Shown piece by piece: positions 1 to 5,385 of a stretch of 10,346 nucleotides of DNA (position 1 is the first letter of the stretch; the number at the start of each line of letters is the position of its first letter). Origin of the DNA: an uncultured Catenibacterium sp. (GTDB taxonomy: Bacteria; Bacillota_I; Bacilli_A; Erysipelotrichales; Coprobacillaceae); assembly GCA_900764725.1 (NCBI GenBank), contig CAAFPB010000575.1, forward strand, positions 1 through 10,346, written 5' to 3'. A program made the position numbers and the translations under genes. Below the pieces are notes generated by a model that was given only the letters and a program-made list of their open reading frames with translations, did not search any database and was not told where the DNA came from.

Positions 1-360
1 AAGGGTAATAAAGAAAGACCTGTATACTTTGATGCAAGAACAAAAATACACTTAAAGAATTATCTAAAGAGCCGAACAGATGATAATCCTGCATTATTCG
101 TCTCTTTAGATAAGCCTTTTAATAGGTTACAGATTAGTGGTGTAGAGATAAGACTAAGGAATTTAGGTAGACGTTTAGGTATACATAGAGTACATCCACA
201 TAAGTTTAGAAGAACAGTAGCTACTAGAGCTATAGATAAGGGAATGCCTATTGAACAGGTACAGAGTTTATTGGGTCATTCACAGATAGATACGACTATG
301 CATTATGCTATGGTTAATCAGAATAATGTAAAGGAATCACACAGAAAGTTTGTGGCTTGA
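1..360 (+). CDS. Tyrosine recombinase (phage integrase family), 3' part only
   Basis: The gene enters from the left edge; 119 codons and a TGA stop are visible in frame 1. The fragment starts in the beta-hairpin that carries the catalytic lysine (KGNKERPVYF). It then shows the HxxR box (H67-K-F-R70), the LLGH histidine (H93) and, nine residues on, the tyrosine nucleophile (Y102 in TTMHYAM). The first catalytic arginine and the N-terminal DNA-binding domain lie outside the window. These enzymes cut and rejoin DNA through a 3'-phosphotyrosine link, causing integration, excision or inversion. The gene ends 79 bp before hsdS on the same strand. Recombinases in this position in type I restriction loci usually invert hsdS segments, so that role is inferred here. 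A mobile-element integrase is the alternative. The family call is secure; the specific role is not. Confidence 0.93.
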   Translation, partial: KGNKERPVYFDARTKIHLKNYLKSRTDDNPALFVSLDKPFNRLQISGVEIRLRNLGRRLGIHRVHPHKFRRTVATRAIDKGMPIEQVQSLLGHSQIDTTMHYAMVNQNNVKESHRKFVA

Positions 361-441
361 TAGAGTGAATAATTGAGTTGGGAAAGTGCTCTATAAATCC
401 TGGTTTATGGTTAAGTGCAAATCTGCATTTGTAGAGTGAAT
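361..441 (+). repeat. 10-bp direct repeat TAGAGTGAAT between recombinase and hsdS
   Basis: TAGAGTGAAT occurs at 361-370, directly after the recombinase stop, and again at 432-441, where it runs into the hsdS start codon. The copies are 71 bp apart in the same orientation. The spacer holds a possible -10 element (TATAAA, 392-397) but no acceptable -35 at normal spacing. The repeat could be a leftover of recombination or duplication at the hsdS 5' end, or chance in AT-rich DNA. Confidence 0.35.
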
Positions 442-1516
442 GAGAGTTAAGTTAAAAGATATTACCAAATTCTCAAAAGGAACTCAAATCAATGGAAAAA
501 ATCTAATAGATGATGGTGCATATTCATATTTAAATGGTGGAATAAATCCTTCTGGTAAATGGAATGAGTTTAATGTTGCTGAAAATACAGTAACAATATC
601 TGAAGGCGGAAATTCTTCTGGATATGTGAATTATATGAATGAAGCATTTTGGTGTGGTGCTCATTGTTATTACTTGTATGATGGTCCTAAAAACAGCAAA
701 TATTTATATTATGCATTAAAAAGTCAACAAGAAAGACTGTTTAGGATTAGATCTGGAGCTTGTATGCCTAACATAAAAAAATCTGATTTGGGTAATTTTG
801 TAATTGAGTATGAAAAAGACGAAGTTCGACAAGAAGAAGTTGTTAAAGTATTAGAAAAGTGTGAACTTCTGATAGAGGACTATAATAAGAAATTAACTTT
901 GTTGGATGAAGCAGTTAGAGCCCGATTTGTGGAGATGTTTGGGGATCCTATAGAAAATCAAAAGGACTGGGAAGTAGTAAAAATTAGAGATATTGTTACA
1001 GATGTGAGATATGGCACTAGTAAACCTGCTGTTGAAGGGGGCAGATACCCTTATTTGAGAATGAATAACTTAACTGTAGATGGCGGTTTGGATTTAAGTG
1101 ATTTGAAGTATATTGATATTCCGGATAATGAAATAGAAAAATGCGTAGTACGTAAAGGTGATATACTATTTAATAGAACAAACAGTATAGACTTAATTGG
1201 AAAGACAGCAGTTTTTAATTTGTTAGATGATATGGTTATTGCGGGATACATAATACGAATAAGATTAAATAATCAAATATTGCCAGATGTATTTTCTCAA
1301 TATATGAATCTTGAAGCGATGAAAAAAGTGTTAAGAGGAATGGCTAAAGGGGCTGTTAATCAAGCAAATATAAATGCTCAAGAATTACAAAGTATTAAAG
1401 TGTATATTCCAAATATGGAATTACAAAAGCAGTATGTTGAATTTAAAGAAGAAATCGATAAATCAAGGCTTCTCAGTAACCACTCACTATTCCTCCTAAA
1501 ATCCATAACCTTCTAA
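440..1516 (+). CDS. hsdS: Type I restriction-modification specificity subunit HsdS
   Basis: HsdS sets the DNA target of the type I methyltransferase (M2S) and restriction enzyme (R2M2S). Two target-recognition domains are visible. TRD1 covers about residues 1-123 and opens with the typical VKLKDITKFSKG. A conserved spacer helix follows (about 124-170, with LLDEAVRARFVEMFGDP), then TRD2 (about 175-335), which starts with the parallel motif WEVVKIRDIV. At 358 residues it is shorter than the usual roughly 380-420. The C-terminal helix that normally follows EEIDKS is cut short and ends in an atypical tail (LLSNHSLFLLKSITF). A TGA stop lies directly before the ATG, so the start cannot move upstream. 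No Shine-Dalgarno precedes it; the nearest purine stretch (GAGTG) abuts the start. This suggests a silent or recombined copy exchanged by the neighbouring recombinase. The family call is firm; whether it is expressed is unknown. Confidence 0.93.
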   Translation: MRVKLKDITKFSKGTQINGKNLIDDGAYSYLNGGINPSGKWNEFNVAENTVTISEGGNSSGYVNYMNEAFWCGAHCYYLYDGPKNSKYLYYALKSQQERLFRIRSGACMPNIKKSDLGNFVIEYEKDEVRQEEVVKVLEKCELLIEDYNKKLTLLDEAVRARFVEMFGDPIENQKDWEVVKIRDIVTDVRYGTSKPAVEGGRYPYLRMNNLTVDGGLDLSDLKYIDIPDNEIEKCVVRKGDILFNRTNSIDLIGKTAVFNLLDDMVIAGYIIRIRLNNQILPDVFSQYMNLEAMKKVLRGMAKGAVNQANINAQELQSIKVYIPNMELQKQYVEFKEEIDKSRLLSNHSLFLLKSITF

Positions 1517-1520
1517 CCAC

Positions 1521-1542
1521 TAAAAAAGCAGCCTTAGCTGCT
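1521..1542 (-). terminator. Intrinsic terminator of the small minus-strand gene
   Basis: A perfect 6-bp stem (AGCAGC at 1527-1532 with GCTGCT at 1537-1542) encloses a CTTA loop. The A-run at 1522-1526 becomes a U-tract only when read on the minus strand, so it acts leftward. The stem overlaps the stop codon of the 43-residue gene. It lies 10 bp past the hsdS stop but lacks a T-run on the plus strand, so it would not stop hsdS transcripts efficiently. Confidence 0.72.
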
Positions 1543-1672
1543 AATGATCACTACCTAACATATCTCTCAAATCTTTGAAAGTATCTTCTATAGGTGCTAC
1601 TCTACCATTTCTAACATCCTCTTCAGACTTCTCAAGTAATTCTAATAATTCACTATACTGTTTTAAATCCAT
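1541..1672 (-). CDS. 43-residue acidic small protein, resembling an antitoxin C-terminus
   Basis: The reading frame starts at ATG (1672-1670) and stops at TAG (1543-1541). A Shine-Dalgarno GGAGGT (minus strand of 1679-1684) lies 6 nt upstream, an extended -10 promoter precedes it, and an intrinsic terminator overlaps the stop. That makes a complete transcription unit convergent with hsdS and divergent from hsdR. The protein is helical and acidic (starts MDLKQYSELLELLEKSEEDV, followed by NGRVAPIEDTFKDLRDML). The stretch EEDVxNGRVxPIEDTFxDLR resembles, from memory of the families, the toxin-binding C-terminal part of short RelB/Phd-like antitoxins in Bacillota. The DNA-binding N-terminal half is absent and no toxin gene is adjacent. 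It could be an orphan antitoxin remnant, an antirestriction or assembly factor, or simply a small protein of unknown role. Confidence 0.62.
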   Translation of the reverse strand: MDLKQYSELLELLEKSEEDVRNGRVAPIEDTFKDLRDMLGSDH

Positions 1673-1698
1673 AAGATTACCTCCATAGAATATAACTA

Positions 1699-1728
1699 AG
1701 TATACCATTCTTTAAGTTAAATAGATAA
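1699..1728 (-). promoter_or_regulatory. Extended -10 promoter for the small minus-strand gene
   Basis: Read on the minus strand, the -10 is TATACT (1704-1699), directly preceded by TGG, an extended -10 element. A -35-like TTATCT (1728-1723) sits 18 bp upstream. The ribosome binding site GGAGGT (1684-1679) and the ATG follow about 15 and 27 nt downstream. It fires away from hsdR, whose own -10 is at 1768-1773, so the two genes share a divergent promoter region. Confidence 0.55.
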
Positions 1729-1767
1729 GGTAACCACAATTATTCCCAACAAACTTCTTTTTTAGGA

Positions 1768-1800
1768 TATAATAGAAGCATAAAGGAGATGATACTGTTG
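1768..1800 (+). promoter_or_regulatory. hsdR -10 element, ribosome binding site and TTG start
   Basis: A consensus TATAAT lies at 1768-1773, but no convincing -35 is seen 16-18 bp upstream. The strong AAAGGAG (1782-1788) directly abuts an in-frame ATG at 1789, which is too close for initiation. The TTG at 1798 lies 9 nt after it. The TTG is therefore the likely start, and hsdR appears to have its own promoter. Confidence 0.55.
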
Positions 1801-4800
1801 AACTTTACTTTTTTAAAAAACAAAACAGAATTCCAGGACTTTGCTTCTACATGTATAGAAGCAGAAAAAGGATTAATGGTATCACCTGCTAACTGTGCAA
1901 TACTTACAAGACGTGCATTAGAACAAGCAGTCCATTACATGTATAAGAATGACATAGACTTACAGATGCCTTATAGAGATAATCTAAGTGCTTTAGTCAA
2001 TGAATATACATTTAAACAAATTATTCCTACAGAAGTCTATGAAGGGATTAGATATGTTATTACTTTAGGAAACTTTGCTGTACATACAAGTAGAAAAGTA
2101 AAAAGAGAAGAAGCAGTTCTTGCTTTAAATAACCTCTATAGACTTGTTAACTGGATGAACTATTCTTATGGAATAGACTATCAACAACAATTACCTGAAT
2201 TTGATCCTACTAAGTTACCTGATCAAACACATATGTTTGTGAATAAGGATCTAAAAGAACAGGTAAGAGATATTCTTAATAAACAGAAAGAAAAAGAAGA
2301 AAAACAAAAAGAAGAACTTGCTAGATTAATTGCTGAAAATGAGGAATTAAGAAGACAAGGGGCAGCTAAAAGAAAAGAAGATAAAGTTGTTGAATTTGTT
2401 GATGTAAATAAGATTCCTGAATGGAGGACAAGACAACTTTATATTGATTTAATGCTGAAGGAAGCAGGATGGGATTTTGATACAAATGTAGAAGAAGAAT
2501 ATCCTGTTCATCATATGCCAACAGATTCTCAAGATGGTTTTGTAGATTATATATTACGTGGAAGAACAGGAAAGATTATCGCTGTTATAGAAGCGAAGAA
2601 AACAAGTGTAGATCCTCGTGTAGGACGTAACCAGGCAAAACTCTATGCAGACTCTATTGAACAGGAATATGGGTTAAGACCTGTTATATTCTATACAAAT
2701 GGTTTTGAAACATTTATCTGGGATGACATGATGTATCCAGATAGAAGGGTTTCTTCTATCTTCTCACAGGATGAAATACAGTTACTTATAGATAGAAGAG
2801 ATAGTCGTAGAAGTATTTCTAAACCTGTTATACAGGATGCCATCACAAACCGTTATTACCAGAAAGAAGCTATTGTAAGAACATGTGAAGACTTTGAAAA
2901 AGGAAGTCGTAAAGCATTACTTGTCATGGCAACAGGGAGTGGTAAAACACGTGTTTCGATTAGTTTAGTAGATGTACTCACTAAAGCAGATTGGGCAAAG
3001 AATATACTATTCCTTGCAGATCGTACTGCATTAGTGAATCAGGCAAAGAAGAACTTCGTAAACCTTCTTCCTTCCCTGACAACTTGTAATCTATGTGAAA
3101 ACAAAGAAGATCCAGAAGTATCAAGAATGATCTTTAGTACTTATCCTACAATGATGAATGCGATAGATGAAACAAGAAGTAAAGATGGTAATCGCTTATT
3201 CACACCAGGACACTTTGACTTAATTATTCTTGATGAAAGCCATCGTAGTATTTACAACAAATATAAAGATATATTTGATTACTTTGATGCATTACTCATA
3301 GGTTTAACAGCAACACCTAAAGATAGTATAGGGGCTAATACATATTCTATATTTGATTTAGAAACAGGTGTCCCTACATATGCTTATGAATATGAAACAG
3401 CTGTCAAAGACAAATACTTAGTCAGTTACCATTCCTATGAAACTAAAATGAAGTTTTTAGAGGAAGGTATTCACTATGATGAGTTATCAGAAGAAGAGAA
3501 GAAAGAATTTGAAGAACACTTCTCTAATACTGATACAATTGCTTCAAGTGAAATGAATAAGTTTGTTTTTAATATTAATACAATTGATACTGTGATCAGA
3601 GATTTAATGGAACATGGTATTAAAATCGAAGGAGGAGATAAAATAGGAAAAAGCATCATCTTCGCTGCCAATCAAAATCATGCCAATAAGATTAAAGAGA
3701 GATTCGATATACTCTATCCTGAATATAAAGGGAAGATTGCTGAAGTGATCACATTTAATACAAAATATGTACAAAATGCGATAGATCGATTTAGTAAAAC
3801 AGACAGTTACCCTCAAATAGCTATTAGTGTAGATATGCTAGATACAGGTATAGATGTACCAGATATTGTCAATCTTGTATTCTTTAAGAAAGTAAGAAGT
3901 AAAGCAAAATTCTGGCAGATGATTGGAAGAGGAACAAGACTAAGAAAAGACTTGTTTGGTCCAGGAGATGACAAGAAAGGATTCTTGATATTTGATTACC
4001 TAGGAAATATGGATTACTTCAGAGTAGACCAGCGTCCAGAAAAATCAGGTATTATTGAATCACTCTCTCAACGTATCTATAAGTTACGTGTAGATATTCT
4101 TTATGCACTCGAACAAAATGCATCTGATCAGGATTATGTAGATGAAATCAATAAACAGATCAAAGAAATGTCAGGTTATATTCAATCACTCAATGAAGAT
4201 AGCTTTAATGTAAAGATGCACTTGAAATATGTGCATCAATATAAGAATCCAGATAACTGGATTAACTTGAATGAAATGGATACACATTATATTAAAGACG
4301 AATTGTCTTCTCTTGTTGTCATTCATGATGAAGATAAACGTGCAAAGTTCTTTGATAGACAGATGTATATGATTGAAATGGCATATCTCAATCATTATGA
4401 TGCAAGTCAGGTAATTAATAAGGTTATTATGATTGCTGGTGAATTGTATAAAAAACAAACAACACCTGATATTGCAGATAATGCGGAATATTTGAAATGT
4501 GCCAAAGATCCTGATTACTGGAAGACGGCTAACTATTTTGATTTAGAAGTACTACGTGAGAAGATTAGAGGTTTGATTAAGTATTTAGACCCTGGTCCAA
4601 AAGTAGATCCAGTAGATACACATTTTGAAGATGAAATCATTGAAACAAAGATGAATGATGCTTTCTATAATGATGAAGGATTAGAAAACTATAAAGAGAA
4701 AGTCCAGCATTATTTAAAAGCACATGAAGATGATGAAGCTATCTATAAGCTCAGACATAATCAAGTCATTACACCGGATGAAATGAAACATCTAGAAAAC

Positions 4801-5139
4801 TTATTATGGATAGACTTAGGAAGCAAAGATGATTATCGATTACACTTTGGTGATACACCTATCACAAGATTAATTAGAAAGATAGTGGGATTAGATAGAC
4901 AAGCGGCTATGGCTGAGTTCTCACGTTTCTTAGATGATCAGAGCTTGAATTCTAGACAGATTCACTTTGTAGAATTATTGGTAGATTATATTGTGAAGAA
5001 TGGTTTCATTGAAGATAAGAAGGTCTTATTACAGGATCCTTTCAAGTCAATTGGTAGTATGAGTGCCTTATTTAAGGATAAGATGAATATTGCAAGAGAG
5101 ATATTAAAGACAGTAGATACGTTCAGCGAAAGATGCTAA
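1798..5139 (+). CDS. hsdR: Type I restriction enzyme subunit R (HsdR), DNA translocase and nuclease
   Basis: HsdR is the ATP-driven translocase and endonuclease of the R2M2S complex, which cuts unmodified DNA away from the recognition site. With the TTG start it is 1113 residues, normal for the family. The order is a DUF4145-like N-terminal domain (about 10-110), a charged coiled coil (152-197), then the HsdR_N nuclease with a PD-(D/E)xK signature (D250, E265-A-K267). An SF2 helicase follows: Walker A ATGSGKT (378-384), DESH (479-482), LTATPK (503-508) and motif VI QMIGRGTR (707-714). A C-terminal HsdM/HsdS-binding region completes it. No break is seen, so the protein should be active if HsdM and HsdS are made. 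The start was moved from the ATG at 1789 because that codon touches the ribosome binding site. hsdM is not in the window. Confidence 0.97.
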   Translation: MNFTFLKNKTEFQDFASTCIEAEKGLMVSPANCAILTRRALEQAVHYMYKNDIDLQMPYRDNLSALVNEYTFKQIIPTEVYEGIRYVITLGNFAVHTSRKVKREEAVLALNNLYRLVNWMNYSYGIDYQQQLPEFDPTKLPDQTHMFVNKDLKEQVRDILNKQKEKEEKQKEELARLIAENEELRRQGAAKRKEDKVVEFVDVNKIPEWRTRQLYIDLMLKEAGWDFDTNVEEEYPVHHMPTDSQDGFVDYILRGRTGKIIAVIEAKKTSVDPRVGRNQAKLYADSIEQEYGLRPVIFYTNGFETFIWDDMMYPDRRVSSIFSQDEIQLLIDRRDSRRSISKPVIQDAITNRYYQKEAIVRTCEDFEKGSRKALLVMATGSGKTRVSISLVDVLTKADWAKNILFLADRTALVNQAKKNFVNLLPSLTTCNLCENKEDPEVSRMIFSTYPTMMNAIDETRSKDGNRLFTPGHFDLIILDESHRSIYNKYKDIFDYFDALLIGLTATPKDSIGANTYSIFDLETGVPTYAYEYETAVKDKYLVSYHSYETKMKFLEEGIHYDELSEEEKKEFEEHFSNTDTIASSEMNKFVFNINTIDTVIRDLMEHGIKIEGGDKIGKSIIFAANQNHANKIKERFDILYPEYKGKIAEVITFNTKYVQNAIDRFSKTDSYPQIAISVDMLDTGIDVPDIVNLVFFKKVRSKAKFWQMIGRGTRLRKDLFGPGDDKKGFLIFDYLGNMDYFRVDQRPEKSGIIESLSQRIYKLRVDILYALEQNASDQDYVDEINKQIKEMSGYIQSLNEDSFNVKMHLKYVHQYKNPDNWINLNEMDTHYIKDELSSLVVIHDEDKRAKFFDRQMYMIEMAYLNHYDASQVINKVIMIAGELYKKQTTPDIADNAEYLKCAKDPDYWKTANYFDLEVLREKIRGLIKYLDPGPKVDPVDTHFEDEIIETKMNDAFYNDEGLENYKEKVQHYLKAHEDDEAIYKLRHNQVITPDEMKHLENLLWIDLGSKDDYRLHFGDTPITRLIRKIVGLDRQAAMAEFSRFLDDQSLNSRQIHFVELLVDYIVKNGFIEDKKVLLQDPFKSIGSMSALFKDKMNIAREILKTVDTFSERC

Positions 5140-5140
5140 A

Positions 5141-5262
5141 AGAAAACGTTCACAATTTTGAAAGTATTCTATCACTATAAAAAATAATTATAATTAAAAA
5201 TTATGATAAAAACTAAGCACAAAATAGCACAATCGGATATCCCTAAACTGCAAACGTTTTCA
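5141..5262 (+). promoter_or_regulatory. Two cre-like sites (CcpA) upstream of adhE
   Basis: AGAAAACGTTCACA (5141-5154) and TGCAAACGTTTTCA (5249-5262) each match the Bacillota cre consensus TGWAANCGNTNWCA except at one position. The second, a near-palindrome, lies about 45 bp upstream of the -35 and the first about 150 bp upstream. CcpA binding would link adhE to carbon supply. The first site lies just past the hsdR stop. The call rests on motif match alone. Confidence 0.5.
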
Positions 5263-5280
5263 GTAAATGCTATGTACAAA

Positions 5281-5298
5281 TTGTGTAAATTTTCACAA
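5281..5298 (+). promoter_or_regulatory. Rex operator upstream of adhE
   Basis: TTGTGTAAATTTTCACAA matches the Rex consensus TTGTGAA-N4-TTCACAA at 13 of 14 defined positions. Rex is the NADH/NAD+-sensing repressor that controls adhE in many Bacillota; high NADH releases it. The site ends 9 bp before the -35 element. A second partial copy with a good right half (TTCACAA, 5314-5320) overlaps the -35 and spacer. Confidence 0.68.
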
Positions 5299-5306
5299 AA
5301 GTATGC

Positions 5307-5335
5307 TTGTTTTTTCACAAGAAGTCATGTATAGT
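5307..5335 (+). promoter_or_regulatory. adhE promoter
   Basis: TTGTTT (5307-5312) and TATAGT (5330-5335) are separated by 17 bp. Transcription would start near 5342 and give a leader of about 44 nt. The -35 is embedded in TTGTTTTTTCACAA, a partial Rex-like repeat, so a repressor there would occlude RNA polymerase. The Shine-Dalgarno is GGAGG at 5373-5377, 8 nt before the ATG. Confidence 0.6.
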
Positions 5336-5385
5336 GAACTTACAAAATATGAAAAGAAATATTTTGGTCAATGGAGGATATAAAA

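Noticed and set aside
1789..1797. ATG at 1789 as the hsdR start
   Set aside because: It directly abuts the AAAGGAG at 1782-1788, leaving no spacing; TTG at 1798 is correctly placed.
3474..4458. Several minus-strand frames inside hsdR
   Set aside because: All lie opposite intact helicase coding sequence and have composition typical of antisense shadows.
5371..5385. ATG at 5371 as the adhE start
   Set aside because: It overlaps the GGAGG used for the ATG at 5386, and the longer N-terminus is not needed by the family.
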